Shown here: piece after piece, positions 10,193-20,364 of the stretch | How the letters are laid out: the number at the start of each line of letters is the position of its first letter | Position numbering within the stretch: the stretch's first letter is position 1 | Origin: Candidatus Vallotiella hemipterorum | GTDB lineage: Bacteria > Pseudomonadota > Gammaproteobacteria > Burkholderiales > Burkholderiaceae | Direction of reading: 5' to 3' | Length of the DNA: 64,000 nucleotides | NCBI RefSeq assembly: GCF_910593725.1 | Contig: NZ_OU343031.1 | Location: 372,001 to 436,000 of the forward strand | Notes under the pieces: generated by a model | Seen by the model: the letters and a program-made list of their open reading frames with translations, nothing else | Told to the model about the DNA's origin: nothing | Database searches by the model: none | Program-made: the position numbers and the translations under genes

Positions 10193-10669
10193 ATGAGCAC
10201 TATTCCATTGACAAAGCGCGGTGCCGACCAACTGCGTGATGAATTACAACGATTGAAGTCGGTTGAGCGTCCAGCAGTTATTCGAGCTATTGTAGAGGCT
10301 CGTGCACAAGGTGATTTATCAGAAAATGCCGAGTACGATGCCGCGAAGGAAAAACAGGCATTTATTGAGGGTCGTATTGCTGAACTTGAATCGAAGTTAT
10401 CGTCTGCTCAAATTATCGATCTAAAGTCAGTTGATAAAGATGGGCGAGTTGTATTCGGCGCTATTATTGATCTTAAAGATCTTCATTCGAGTAATAAGGT
10501 TACTTATCAAATCGTCGGGGATGATGAGGCAAATCTTGAACATAGCCTAATCTCGGTTAGTTCACCAATTGCTCGTGCGTTGATTGGTAAGTTCAAGGGA
10601 GATGTAGCGGAAGTACAAGCACCTAGTGGGGTACGAAAGTACGAGATCATCGCAGTGCATTACGAGTAA
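10193..10669 (+). CDS. greA: Transcript cleavage factor GreA
   Basis: Rescues backtracked RNA polymerase by stimulating cleavage of the nascent transcript in the secondary channel. The 158-aa product has an N-terminal coiled coil (residues about 10-75, [23 protein letters not shown] split by [15 protein letters not shown], which carries the acidic tip residues Asp and Glu) and a C-terminal FKBP-like domain. ATG start at 10193. It follows carB as in Burkholderia. No visible defect. Confidence 0.97.
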   Translation: MSTIPLTKRGADQLRDELQRLKSVERPAVIRAIVEARAQGDLSENAEYDAAKEKQAFIEGRIAELESKLSSAQIIDLKSVDKDGRVVFGAIIDLKDLHSSNKVTYQIVGDDEANLEHSLISVSSPIARALIGKFKGDVAEVQAPSGVRKYEIIAVHYE

Positions 10670-11273
10670 ATATTATCCTTCTATTAATTGTGGTATTCGA
10701 GCGTTGATTCCACAACGCCTGTTCCATCTTTAGCGATGCTATAGGTTGGCGGTCTCGTTAGTATCGGTTCTTGGGCTGCGCCGAGCCCGCTTGAATCTCT
10801 TAATCTTGTAAGCGCGTTCGCAATCGCTGCCTTACTATTTTATATGAAGGCAATAATTAATACCGTAACCGGCACCAGTGCTACTGGCGTTTTCCCATGT
10901 GTTTTTTAGGCGGCAGCGACTAAGAGTCGTATCAAGCCGCGCGCTGGATAATAACAAGCCACTATGTGCTCTAGTAGAGCTATTGTGTACCACAGCCGCT
11001 CATAAGAGGATTCCTAGTTAGACTAGCAAGTCTAGACTAATAGCTAACACTCCACTTATGCAGCGGGCTTTAGCGTATTACGCTTTGCATCTAACGCGAT
11101 CTACCTGGAGAAAAGAGTGCTTGCACTGGTTTTGGTATGGCGTTTACCAGTTGTGCTACGCGCTTAATGTTCTAAGCGATTAGCCAACCTAATGATATAG
11201 CCAGTGTACGAGCGTATACCTAACTTATTGAAGTTAAAGTAGTAGGTTACATTATCGGGTAAGAATTATGTGC
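10670..11273. other. Gene-poor spacer between greA and yhbY
   Basis: No open frame or motif could be supported in these 604 bp. In free-living Burkholderia a small DUF4149-type membrane protein gene usually sits here, so the stretch may be its eroded remains; I could not recognise any residual peptide similarity by eye. Confidence 0.5.
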
Positions 11274-11756
11274 CTACTTAGTTAATTGGTACTGACGCTT
11301 CGAACTTATCTGTCGCTTTTTTGCTTTTTTGACATTGCCATTGGATGTAAGACGTTCATTACCAAGAACTTTAACCCATTGTAGCTTTGGACGCTGTATC
11401 GTGCTAGATGGTTTTACAACCTTAACGACACGTGATGAAGCGTTGGTTCTCAACGTGTTACGGCGCAGAGGGGAAAGAGTACTATTAGCGAATTGCGGCC
11501 TCCAGATCGCGAGTAACTTACCGATATTCTGAATGGGTGCCGCTGATAGACGATTACAGATCATGTCACAAAGAGCGATGCGATCACCACTAAATACTCG
11601 GATTATAATCAGCTGCTGTGCTTTTAGCTGTACATCAATCTCGTTGATGACCGAATCTGTTAAACCGTTTGCACCAATTAAAACGACTGGCTTTAGCGCA
11701 TGGACTTGCGAGCGCAGTGCAGTACGTTTAGTAGAAGAAAGAGTAAGGGCTGGCAT
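11274..11756 (-). CDS. yhbY: YhbY family RNA-binding protein (CRM domain)
   Basis: Small CRM-domain protein associated with 50S ribosome assembly. The 160-aa product begins MPALTLSSTKRTALRSQVHALKPVVLIGANGLTDSVI and contains the GxxG-like loop (IGANGLT) of the fold and the LIIIRVFSGDR strand; the conserved domain occupies about residues 1-95. The C-terminal 60 residues are basic and low in complexity (KKAKKRQISSKRQY), plausibly an RNA-binding tail. It lies divergently from rlmE, 84 bp apart, the same arrangement as in relatives and E. coli. Confidence 0.93.
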   Translation of the reverse strand: MPALTLSSTKRTALRSQVHALKPVVLIGANGLTDSVINEIDVQLKAQQLIIIRVFSGDRIALCDMICNRLSAAPIQNIGKLLAIWRPQFANSTLSPLRRNTLRTNASSRVVKVVKPSSTIQRPKLQWVKVLGNERLTSNGNVKKAKKRQISSKRQYQLTK

Positions 11757-11840
11757 ACAGATAATATGTTAGACATATTAGAGGGGATAAAAAATCATTA
11801 TCCGCCTAAATAGCCGTTACTCGAACTAAATATAACTTTT

Positions 11841-12496
11841 ATGTCAAAAAAAAATTTCATCAATCGTGGCTGCATAATCATATTAATGATCCATACGTCA
11901 AGCTTGCACAGCGCGAAGGATACCGGGCTCGAGCGGTATATAAACTCAAGGAAATCGATACACAGGACCATCTAATCCAGCCTGGACAAGTAATCGTCGA
12001 TCTAGGCGCTGCGCCAGGAAGTTGGAGTCAATACGCACGAAATAAGCTAGTAGCTAACCCCTACCATGCTAGTAGCGGAATTAATGGCACTATTATTGCA
12101 ATGGATATATTACCGATAGAGCCAATTTCTAACGTGCAAGTCATTCAGGGCGATTTTCGAAACGATATAGCTCTAGCGCAGCTAGAAAAGGCTATTAATG
12201 GCCGCAAGATAGACCTTGTAATTTCAGATATAGCCCCCAACCTGTCGGGTATCGCAGTAGCTGATGCCGCGCGGATCGAACACGTGTGTGATTTGGCACT
12301 TAAATTTGCTCAAGATTACCTGGTACCAAATGGAGCGCTGTTAGTTAAATGTTTTCATGGCAGTAAATATAGTCAAATCGTGGAGCGATTTAAGCATCAG
12401 TTTAAGACTGTAGTGCCGCGTAAGCCAAAAGCTTCGCGAGATAAATCATCAGAAATATTTATCCTTGGTCGAGTACTAAAGTATCCGAGAGCATAA
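11841..12496 (+). CDS. rlmE: 23S rRNA 2'-O-methyltransferase RlmE, frameshifted at a poly-A tract
   Basis: Heat-shock methyltransferase that modifies U2552 of 23S rRNA. The expected start ATG at 11841 begins MSKK and runs into A9 at 11846-11854; in that frame the protein is lost at once, but with one extra A (or a -1 ribosomal slip) it reads [20 protein letters not shown] and continues without a stop to 12496 (218 aa). The SAM motif [12 protein letters not shown] and the K-D-K-E catalytic set ([27 protein letters not shown]) are all kept. No ATG, GTG or TTG lies upstream in the downstream frame. Selection thus seems to be maintaining the gene, most likely through polymerase slippage at the A tract. 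The shortest unshifted reading would start at the internal ATG at 12101 and lose the SAM site. Confidence 0.85.
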
Positions 12497-12692
12497 GTGT
12501 GGGCTATTAGCCTGAGGTAGTGTACTGTTTCGACATTACGCAACGCAGCATGTGAGATGCTTGAAGTTTTTTGATATCTGCTTGAGAGTCAATTGCTACG
12601 GCCAGAGGGAATGGACTAGATTAGAATGCCTAAAGTAGTTAGGTTTAGGCTACGAGTTGGATGCCGTCCTATATGAGTAAAGGAGTCGTGCG

Positions 12693-14585
12693 TTGAACAA
12701 CAACATGTTTTCCAAGGCGGCAGTTTGGCTGGTCATCGCACTCGTGCTGTTTACACTTTTCAAGCAATTTGATAAGCCTCGCGTCCAGGAAGGCGTCACG
12801 TATTCAAAGTTCATGGATGACGCGAAAAACGGTAAAATTCAGGACGTCATTATTCAAGGTCGAAATCTAGATATTACTCCTACCTATGGCCGCAAATATC
12901 AAATTGTGTCGCCTGGTGACATTTGGATGGTTGGCGATCTAATGAAGTATGGTGTTCAGGTTAGTGGGAGGGCTGATGGTGAGCCGAACGTACTAATGTC
13001 CGCGCTGTACTATCTTGGTCCGACAATGCTAATCATTGGCTTCTGGTTCTACGTAATTCGTCAAATGCAGAGCGGCGGCAAAGGTGGTGCGTTTTCATTC
13101 GGTAAGTCGCGCGCCCGATTAATTGATGAAAATAACAACACCGTGACTTTTACTGACGTTGCAGGCTGCGATGAGGCAAAAGATGAAGTATATGAGCTAG
13201 TAGATTTTCTGAGCGATCCACTTAAGTTCCAAAAGCTTGGTGGGCGTATTCCATGTGGCGTGCTACTTATTGGGCCACCAGGAACTGGAAAAACATTGTT
13301 AGCGCGTGCAATAGCGGGTGAAGCTAAGGTGCCATTTTTCAGCATTTCTGGTTCAGATTTCGTTGAAATGTTTGTGGGCGTTGGTGCCGCACGTGTACGC
13401 GATATGTTTGAACGAGCGAAGAAGAACGCGCCTTGCATCGTATTTATCGATGAAATCGACGCGGTTGGGCGCCATCGTGGTGCTGGCATGGGTGGTGGAA
13501 ACGACGAACGCGAACAGACACTTAACCAGATGCTGGTCGAGATGGATGGATTTGAAGCTAATTCCGGTGTAATTGTAATTGCTGCAACAAATCGCTCTGA
13601 TGTACTCGACAAAGCGCTACTACGTCCTGGACGTTTCGATCGTCAGGTCTATGTCGGCTTACCAGATATTCGTGGACGAGAGCAGATTTTAAAGGTCCAT
13701 CTACGAAAAGTACCTATCTCGCATGATGTCGATGCTTCAGTAGTAGCGCGCAGCACTCCAGGTTTTTCTGGTGCAGACCTTGCGAACCTGGTAAACGAAG
13801 CGGCCCTGTTTGCTGCGCGTCGCAGCAAGCGAGTAGTCGAAATGCAAGATTTCGAAGACGCCAAAGATAAAATCTTCATGGGTCCAGAGCGCAAGTCGGC
13901 TGTGATGCGCGAAGAAGAACGTCGCAATACTGCATACCATGAATCAGGCCATGCGGTCGTAGCAAAACTACTACCGTACGCCGATCCGGTGCACAAAGTT
14001 ACAATTATGCCTCGAGGCTGGGCGCTAGGAGTCACATGGCAGTTACCTGAGTATGATCGCGTTAATTTATACCGCGATAAGATGCTTGAAGAAATTGCGA
14101 TCCTGTTCGGCGGCAGAGCTGCAGAGGAGGTTTTCTTGCACTCGATGTCTACTGGTGCATCGAATGACTTCGAGAGAGCAACTAAGATAGCTCGTGATAT
14201 GGTGACGCGCTACGGAATGTCCGATGTACTTGGAACGATGGTTTATATTGACACTGAGCAGGATGCCATGTTTGGTCGTATCTCCGCTCGCTCAGTCTCC
14301 GAAGCAACTCAACAGAAAGTTGATTCAGAGATCCGTCGCATCCTTGATGAGCAATATGCGATAGCTCGCAGCCTCCTCGAGGATAACCGAGAGAAGGTTG
14401 AGAGAATGGTTAAAGCATTACGCGAATGGGAAACGATTGATGCAGAACAAATCAATAGTATTATGTCTGGGAATGACCCTCTTCCACCGAATAATCTCCC
14501 TCCACCATCCAGTGACGTTCCAAGCAGCGGAACGGGTGAGGGCATTGAGGTAAAGTCCACAACTAGTGCAACCGCCCATGCTTAA
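12693..14585 (+). CDS. ftsH: ATP-dependent zinc metalloprotease FtsH
   Basis: Inner-membrane AAA protease that degrades membrane proteins and regulators such as LpxC and sigma-32 in proteobacteria. The 630-aa product has two N-terminal membrane segments (about residues 6-22 and 101-121), an AAA module with Walker A GPPGTGKT and Walker [10 protein letters not shown], the second region of homology ending in RPGRFDRQV, and the zinc site HESGH at 416-420. The start is TTG at 12693: AAAGGAG at 12679-12685 is spaced 7 nt from it and [12 protein letters not shown] matches the family N-terminus. The gene lies downstream of rlmE as in E. coli and Burkholderia. Confidence 0.97.
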   Translation: MNNNMFSKAAVWLVIALVLFTLFKQFDKPRVQEGVTYSKFMDDAKNGKIQDVIIQGRNLDITPTYGRKYQIVSPGDIWMVGDLMKYGVQVSGRADGEPNVLMSALYYLGPTMLIIGFWFYVIRQMQSGGKGGAFSFGKSRARLIDENNNTVTFTDVAGCDEAKDEVYELVDFLSDPLKFQKLGGRIPCGVLLIGPPGTGKTLLARAIAGEAKVPFFSISGSDFVEMFVGVGAARVRDMFERAKKNAPCIVFIDEIDAVGRHRGAGMGGGNDEREQTLNQMLVEMDGFEANSGVIVIAATNRSDVLDKALLRPGRFDRQVYVGLPDIRGREQILKVHLRKVPISHDVDASVVARSTPGFSGADLANLVNEAALFAARRSKRVVEMQDFEDAKDKIFMGPERKSAVMREEERRNTAYHESGHAVVAKLLPYADPVHKVTIMPRGWALGVTWQLPEYDRVNLYRDKMLEEIAILFGGRAAEEVFLHSMSTGASNDFERATKIARDMVTRYGMSDVLGTMVYIDTEQDAMFGRISARSVSEATQQKVDSEIRRILDEQYAIARSLLEDNREKVERMVKALREWETIDAEQINSIMSGNDPLPPNNLPPPSSDVPSSGTGEGIEVKSTTSATAHA

Positions 14586-14596
14586 TCTAGCTTATA

Positions 14597-14638
14597 TTTT
14601 ATATAAAGCTGGCGCACTAGCTCCGGCTTTATATAAAA
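14597..14638. terminator. 16-bp stem-loop between ftsH and folP
   Basis: ttttatataaagctgg (14597-14612) pairs with ccggctttatataaaa (14623-14638) with one wobble pair and a 10-nt loop. It follows the ftsH stop by 11 bp and precedes folP by 24 bp. The T-run after the stem is poor, so termination is only one possibility; it may instead protect or process the ftsH-folP mRNA. Confidence 0.5.
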
Positions 14639-14662
14639 CTTTATAGTAGGGTATATTTTTTA

Positions 14663-15565
14663 ATGGCTAGTACCTCTAGCGTAATCGGTTTAGCTAATAG
14701 CACAATATTACAATGTGGTCGCTTTAGACTTACTCTAGCGCGGCCTTTGGTAATGGGTATTTTAAACGTGACACCAGATTCATTCTCTGATGGCGGACAT
14801 TTCGTCAGCTATCACACTGCGCGCGCACAGGCCCAGAAGATGATTGATGAGGGAGCAGATATAATCGATATTGGTGGCGAATCGACGCGACCTGGCGCAT
14901 CTTTGGTTCCGCTTAACAAAGAATTAGCACGCGTATTATTTCTAATCGAATATTTACTAGATACAAATGTTCCAATATCGATTGATACGTATAAGCCGCA
15001 AGTAATGCGTGCTGCACTCAAAGTCGGTGCCGACTTAATTAATGATATCTGGGGTCTTCGTCAGCCAGGCGCTCTCGATGCAGTGCGAGACACTTATTGT
15101 GGGCTGTGTGTGATGCATATGCAGGGTTCACCTAGTACGATGCAACACGAACCAAAGTATTATGATGTTGTAACGCATGTCCATGACTTTCTTGACGAGC
15201 GAATCCGCTTACTAGAGCGGGCTGGAATCTCTACAGACCGGATCTGTGTTGATCCCGGATTCGGTTTTGGAAAGACAACCGAGCAGAATTTTACGCTACT
15301 ACGTGAGTTGCCGCGCGCTATACCTTCTGGCGTACCCACTCTTGTAGGGCTATCACGTAAGTCAATGATCGGCGCAGCTACTAGTCGTGAAATGCCACAG
15401 CAGAGAATGTCTGGCAGTCTTGCTGGTATGCTGGCTGCGATCGATAGAGGTGCGGCGATTGTACGCGTACATGATGTTGCACCAACAGTTGATGCATTAA
15501 AAGTGTGGCAGGCGGTGCAGGGACGATCATGGTGTCATGTACAGTCTATGAACATTAATAAATAG
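14663..15565 (+). CDS. folP: Dihydropteroate synthase
   Basis: Condenses p-aminobenzoate with 6-hydroxymethyl-dihydropterin pyrophosphate in folate synthesis. The 300-aa TIM-barrel protein shows the signatures MGILNVTPDSFSDGG and DIGGESTRPGA near the N-terminus, and later DPGFGFGK and LSRKSMIG. ATG start at 14663. It precedes glmM by 60 bp, the same ftsH-folP-glmM order as in E. coli. With folE2 in this window it shows that folate synthesis is kept. Confidence 0.97.
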   Translation: MASTSSVIGLANSTILQCGRFRLTLARPLVMGILNVTPDSFSDGGHFVSYHTARAQAQKMIDEGADIIDIGGESTRPGASLVPLNKELARVLFLIEYLLDTNVPISIDTYKPQVMRAALKVGADLINDIWGLRQPGALDAVRDTYCGLCVMHMQGSPSTMQHEPKYYDVVTHVHDFLDERIRLLERAGISTDRICVDPGFGFGKTTEQNFTLLRELPRAIPSGVPTLVGLSRKSMIGAATSREMPQQRMSGSLAGMLAAIDRGAAIVRVHDVAPTVDALKVWQAVQGRSWCHVQSMNINK

Positions 15566-15625
15566 TAAACGATGCTAGGCATGCCTCTAAAAAAATCGTA
15601 CAGCACGAAAAAAGAGGAGTTCGAG

Positions 15626-16984
15626 ATGAATCGTCGCTATTTCGGTACAGATGGTATCCGCGGCAAAGTAGGTGAGCCACCGATTACTCCGGATTTTATG
15701 CTCCGTCTCGGATATTCAGCAGGCAAAGTGCTAGCTGGAGTAAGTCCAATAAGCAGTGCGAGGCCAACCATATTAATCGGTAAAGACACTCGAATTTCTG
15801 GTTATATGCTTGAGGCGGCTTTAGAAGCTGGATTTTCTGCGGCCGGTATCGATGTAATGCTAGCTGGACCAATGCCTACACCCGGTATTGCCTATCTGAC
15901 ACGCGCTCTACGTCTAGCAGCTGGTATTGTGATCAGTGCATCGCATAACCCTTATTACGATAACGGTATTAAATTTTTTTCGAGCCATGGCAATAAACTA
16001 CCTGATGAGATCGAGTATGCGATTGAAAGTCAGATCAAACAACCAATAATTTGTGCACCATCCGAGCGGCTCGGCAAAGCGCATCGGCTCGATGATGCAG
16101 CAGGGCGGTATATAGAGTTTTGTAAAAGCACGTTTCCAGCAGAATTTGATTTGCGCGGATTAAAACTTGTCGTTGATTGTGCAAATGGCGCAGCATATCA
16201 TATCGCGCCGCATGTATTCCATGAGCTTGGAGCCGAGGTCATATCGCTTGGTGTTACTCCAAATGGTTTGAATATTAATGATGGAGTAGGTTCTGCTGCG
16301 CCTGATATGCTAGTTGCTACGGTACAAGCTAATCATGCTGATCTTGGTATCGCACTAGATGGTGATTCAGATCGATTAAAGGTTGTCGACGCAGCTGGCC
16401 GTTTATATAACGGCGATGAGCTTTTGTACGTTCTTTTAAAAGATCGCATCATCACACACGGATCAGTGCCAGGCGCAGTCGGAACTCTAATGACGAATCT
16501 AGCAGTAGAAGTTGCATTACAGCAGCTTGGCATTAAATTTGTACGTGCGCCTGTAGGTGATCGTTATATTTTAGAACAATTGCGCGAACGGGGCTGGCAG
16601 CTTGGAGCCGAAGGATCAGGACACATCCTATCTTTAGATCACCACACAACTGGTGATGGCATTGTATCGGCATTACTAGTCCTTGCTGCAATTAAACGTA
16701 GCGGCCAAATGCTAGCTCAACTACTTAACGGGCTTATATTATTTCCACAAATGCTAATTAACATACACATATTACCAGGTGCTGATTGGCAGAATAACGT
16801 CGCGATTCGTAAAGCTGTTGAGCAGGCTAAAAGCGCATTAGGTCATTCTGGACGAGTATTAATTCGAGCGTCTGGCACTGAACCATTGCTAAGAGTAATG
16901 GTTGAGGCCCAGCAGTTAGATAAAGCTAGCGCTTATGCACAGGCCATTGCCGAAGTCGCTCGAGGAGAGTGCGGGGTAGTCTAG
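15626..16984 (+). CDS. glmM: Phosphoglucosamine mutase
   Basis: Converts glucosamine-6-phosphate to glucosamine-1-phosphate for UDP-GlcNAc, hence peptidoglycan and lipopolysaccharide. The 452-aa product from the ATG at 15626 starts [16 protein letters not shown]; the phospho-serine loop is SASHNP with Ser106, the metal-binding loop is DGDSDR and the C-terminal phosphate loop is [12 protein letters not shown]. The frame extends 18 codons further upstream, but GAGGAG just before 15626 and the family start favour the shorter form. Nothing follows it for 1.8 kb, whereas Burkholderia has phosphate-transport genes here. Confidence 0.96.
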   Translation: MNRRYFGTDGIRGKVGEPPITPDFMLRLGYSAGKVLAGVSPISSARPTILIGKDTRISGYMLEAALEAGFSAAGIDVMLAGPMPTPGIAYLTRALRLAAGIVISASHNPYYDNGIKFFSSHGNKLPDEIEYAIESQIKQPIICAPSERLGKAHRLDDAAGRYIEFCKSTFPAEFDLRGLKLVVDCANGAAYHIAPHVFHELGAEVISLGVTPNGLNINDGVGSAAPDMLVATVQANHADLGIALDGDSDRLKVVDAAGRLYNGDELLYVLLKDRIITHGSVPGAVGTLMTNLAVEVALQQLGIKFVRAPVGDRYILEQLRERGWQLGAEGSGHILSLDHHTTGDGIVSALLVLAAIKRSGQMLAQLLNGLILFPQMLINIHILPGADWQNNVAIRKAVEQAKSALGHSGRVLIRASGTEPLLRVMVEAQQLDKASAYAQAIAEVARGECGVV

Positions 16985-17643
16985 GTGCTAGAGCAATAAA
17001 AATATAAAAACTATACTAGATACATTTAGTAAAGTCCTAATAAAGCAATACTTAAATTATTAAACAAACTATAAATAATAGAACATGCCTATAAAAAATA
17101 GTAAGTTAGTAATATATAGATTAGTCTGGGTAGACTAGATACTAGCTTTATTTAGAAAAAAGAATTGATCTATTTAAGACAAGCCGCTAAGCTATTAGCA
17201 ATACTTGCGCTGTTTTAGTATATTTATACTAAGAGCATTGAGATACTCTCTCAGATAATTGTACTAAAAAATTACATTATTAGTGATAGTATTACTGCTC
17301 TTAATATAGTAATTTTTCATAAATAGTAGCTAATATTCTTATATCTATTGCATTCTGATTTATGAAATTTTATATATGAATACACTGCATATCTATGACT
17401 TATTTTAAATGAGGAGGGTACGTAGAGTATCTTCCAACTAAACTAGTATTTAGCTCCGATAAAAACATATAGATTTAATCTAGTAGAACTAGATCACTAA
17501 ATTTTTAGTAATGTTTAAGGATCTGAGTTACATTTTTTAAGATTTATATTTTTAAAGTTAAACTTGAAAGTTCTAGTATGTTAAGAATTGATTAAAATAA
17601 ATAGATAAAATTATAATCCGCCGACTAAAACTAGAGCTAGTAT

Positions 17644-17691
17644 ACTGCTAGTCCTATGTTTAATAAATTTATTAAACATAGGACTAGCAGT
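17644..17691. repeat. 48-bp perfect palindrome
   Basis: Two 24-bp arms without spacer: it begins actgctagtcctatg and ends with the exact complement (cataggactagcagt); the centre is aaattt. It could be an erosion product of template switching, a protein-binding site or, as RNA, a very stable hairpin. Confidence 0.9.
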
Positions 17692-17757
17692 TACATATTC
17701 AAAAATCTTAGCCAGATTACTTATTTTTAGTGCTCTTAACATACTGGAGTTATAAAA

Positions 17758-17832
17758 ATGCTATCGCGTTTCTTTGAAAATTTTAGTATGTACGCACCAG
17801 GTGCTCTAATCATAATCTTGCTGAGCATTTAA
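17758..17832 (+). CDS. Possible 24-aa hydrophobic peptide (doubtful)
   Basis: ATG at 17758 preceded by CTGGAGT about 8 nt upstream; reads MLSRFFENFSMYAPGALIII and ends in LLSI before TAA. The C-terminal half is hydrophobic enough for a short membrane segment. An intrinsic terminator follows 135 bp later. I recognise no family. The ORF is short enough to be chance, or the front end of a lost gene; only the ribosome binding site and terminator argue for expression. Confidence 0.2.
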   Translation: MLSRFFENFSMYAPGALIIILLSI

Positions 17833-17967
17833 ATATATTCCTAGTTTATATAAGTAAATATTTAATGTCGGCAAGTAATAAATTCGACTAATGTCGATAT
17901 TAGTATGGATTCTATCCGATAAATTTAGCTCTATTCCAAATATATATAAATGACTAATATTTATACT

Positions 17968-17996
17968 AATCCCATATATATAATATGGGATTTTTT
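17968..17996 (+). terminator. Orphan intrinsic terminator
   Basis: Stem aatcccatat (17968-17977) / atatgggatt (17983-17992), 5-nt loop, followed by T6 (17991-17996). No recognised gene lies within 900 bp upstream, so it implies either a remnant of a lost operon end or a small transcript starting after glmM. Confidence 0.7.
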
Positions 17997-18786
17997 AAAA
18001 AATTTTATAGATTTTGTAACTAAGTTATGCTATATTTAGAATGCAATTAACATAAAATGGCCGGTTATTACGCAATATTATTGCAATGTGAGCAAAGAAG
18101 CTAATACAATATAACTTCTTATAAAGAAGCGTTATTTACTCAATAAGTTTTTTAATTTTTTAAAGAATAAAAATATACTAAGGAGTATTTAACGTCTAGC
18201 TCTTAATATTATTATATAGTTTAGCAGCTTCACGGCATTACATAGTAATAATAAAACTAATTATAGATAGTAGCGCTTATTATGTATGGTAAATTTTGCC
18301 CTGTTTCGGGTTATGAATAAACCATAGTCTATGACGTGGTCAAGCTTATTTTTTACTATGTCTCAAGTTTTATAATTATTTTTACAATAGGTAAATTAGT
18401 AAACCGCACCTCTAGCTACTACTAGCTAGTAGTATTTTTATATATAGAATGACTACTATGCTGGTATATGGAACTCATGTAGTATAAGTAAGTAGCTTGT
18501 GAGCTGGTAGAGGGACAATGTGACTCTACCAGTCAATTGACTCAACCTAGCACTAATCTTGCCTTTAATAGAAGCCTATCTAAGCTAGCTTAATCTTGAT
18601 TCCTATGTAGTAATTACTGTAGAATTATTAGTTTCTTTAAGTTTTAAACGATATAAAGGGTTAAACTTTTTAAGGGAATATATAAGCCTATTCTATTAAA
18701 AATATAAAAAATTACTATTTATTTTTTAACGCTATATTAGTTTGCGTAGGGTTTAACCCCGAAACAGATACAGCATAAAGATAGTC

Positions 18787-19425
18787 TCACGGAGATAAGC
18801 GTACAATATTCCATGTGTTGTCTGGATTGCGTAAGTACTGGATTCTATCGTGCAGACGAGAAGGTCGTCCTTGCCAAAATTCAATTGCGTCTGGAACGAG
18901 CCGATAGCCTCCCCAATATGAGGGCCGTGGCGGATTATTGCCGAACTGTTTGGAGAAGTATGCGACACGTGACTCTAGTTCTTGGCGATTATGTATAATA
19001 GAGCTTTGTTCAGAGGCCCATGCGCCTATGCGCGATCCAAGAGGACGAGAGATAAAATAAGCATCGCTTTCTGTCTCAATAATTTTACCTACTTTTCCTG
19101 AAATTCTAACCTGACGCTCTAGTTCAATCCAATAAAAAAGTAAAGTAGCATGAGGATTATTCGCTAGTTCGCGACCTTTCCGACTCTGATAGTTAGTAAA
19201 AAACGTAAAACCTTGAGCATCAACTCCCTTAACTAATACAGTGCGAGCGTTTGGATGGGAACGATCATCAACAGTAGATAGTGTCATTGTACTTGGTTCG
19301 GGAAGCCCAGCATGAAGAACTTGCTCAAACCAGCGCTTAAATTGCTCAATTGGATTAGAGTCGACATCGGTCTCCAATAATGTATCTAGCATATAGTTTT
19401 TTCGTATACCGGCGAAGGAAATCAT
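18787..19425 (-). CDS. pdxH: Pyridoxine/pyridoxamine 5'-phosphate oxidase
   Basis: FMN-dependent oxidase forming pyridoxal 5'-phosphate, the last step of vitamin B6 synthesis and salvage. The 212-aa product has family segments [38 protein letters not shown] and the C-terminal [13 protein letters not shown]...WNIVRLSP. The ATG at 19425 gives the usual length; a second ATG 11 codons later ([11 protein letters not shown]) is possible. Divergent from tcdA, with 153 bp between the starts. Confidence 0.96.
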   Translation of the reverse strand: MISFAGIRKNYMLDTLLETDVDSNPIEQFKRWFEQVLHAGLPEPSTMTLSTVDDRSHPNARTVLVKGVDAQGFTFFTNYQSRKGRELANNPHATLLFYWIELERQVRISGKVGKIIETESDAYFISRPLGSRIGAWASEQSSIIHNRQELESRVAYFSKQFGNNPPRPSYWGGYRLVPDAIEFWQGRPSRLHDRIQYLRNPDNTWNIVRLSP

Positions 19426-19578
19426 TTTTTTGAGGTCGCTTGATATATAGCTTTCAGTATATCTGAAAATGACGATAATAGTCTGTCTGAACGATAAGGG
19501 TCTATCCTAGGAAAGGGCTACCAGATTAGTTTTGCTCTATTATCAAGTTGTGAGATATCCCACTTAACTCTAGAAGCC

Positions 19579-20364
19579 GTGGAATTTACGATAGAAGACC
19601 ACATTCGCCGGTTCAACGGCATAGCACGATTATACGGCGCAGACGCTCTGCAGAAATTTGAGCGCTCTCATGTCACGATTATAGGCATCGGAGGAGTCGG
19701 TTCGTGGGTGGCTGAAGCACTGGCGCGCAGTGCGATCGGTCGTCTAACACTAATTGATATGGACCATGTTTCTAAAAGCAACACAAATCGCCAGATCCAA
19801 GCATTGAATGCTAACTATGGTAAGTCGAAGATCAGAGCAATGACTGAGCGGATCGAGGCAATCCATCCACAGTGCATAATTACGCAAGTTGATGACTTTA
19901 TCGGGGCTCATAATCTAGATGCTCTTCTGGACATTAGCTGTAACTTCATTGTCGATGCTATTGATAACTCGCGCGATAAAACAGCTCTAATCGCATGGTG
20001 TGTTCAGCGTCAGATACCGTTAGTAACGGTAGGTGGCGCCGGTGGTCAACTAGATCCAACTCGTATTCGTATTGATGATTTATCTTGTACAATTCAAGAT
20101 CCCCTATTATGTAAGGTGAGAGCGCAGCTGAGAAAACATTACGGGTTCCCGAGACAGCCGAAAACAAAGTTTAACGTTCGGGCTGTTTACTCTGATGAGC
20201 CGTTAATTTATCCACGTATAGACGCTTGTAATTTAGCCAGCGCATCGGCAGGTAGGCTTAACTGTTCAGGCTTTGGATCTAGTGTCTGCGTAACCGGCAG
20301 TTTTGGTTTTTCCGCGGCAGCTTATGTGCTATGCGCTCTAGCCTCCAGTCATATCAGGATATAG
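19579..20364 (+). CDS. tcdA: tRNA threonylcarbamoyladenosine dehydratase (ThiF/E1-like)
   Basis: ATP-dependent enzyme that cyclises t6A to ct6A at position 37 of tRNAs reading ANN codons. The 261-aa ThiF-fold protein has the nucleotide loop IGIGGVGSWVAEALARS, DMDHVSKSNTNRQIQA and a C-terminal FGSSVCVTGSFGFSAAAYV segment, all typical of TcdA (CsdL/YgdL). The start is GTG at 19579; no ATG is near. tsaD, which makes the t6A substrate, is also in this window. Divergent from pdxH. Confidence 0.93.
   Translation: MEFTIEDHIRRFNGIARLYGADALQKFERSHVTIIGIGGVGSWVAEALARSAIGRLTLIDMDHVSKSNTNRQIQALNANYGKSKIRAMTERIEAIHPQCIITQVDDFIGAHNLDALLDISCNFIVDAIDNSRDKTALIAWCVQRQIPLVTVGGAGGQLDPTRIRIDDLSCTIQDPLLCKVRAQLRKHYGFPRQPKTKFNVRAVYSDEPLIYPRIDACNLASASAGRLNCSGFGSSVCVTGSFGFSAAAYVLCALASSHIRI

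Larger units (their letters stand above)
16985..18786. other. AT-rich gene-poor spacer between glmM and pdxH
   Basis: These 1.8 kb carry no ORF of ordinary length and many stops in all frames. They contain a 48-bp perfect palindrome (17644-17691), a 24-codon ORF with a possible ribosome binding site (17758-17832), an intrinsic terminator (17968-17996) and a 9-bp stem-loop (18504-18532). The rest looks like decayed DNA. Confidence 0.7.

Noticed and set aside
12101-12496. Short RlmE starting at an internal ATG as the real gene
   Set aside because: It would lack the SAM-binding motif, while homologous sequence continues unbroken upstream to the poly-A tract.
13061-13612. 183-codon minus-strand ORF inside ftsH
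   Set aside because: Shadow of the ftsH coding frame; no independent features.
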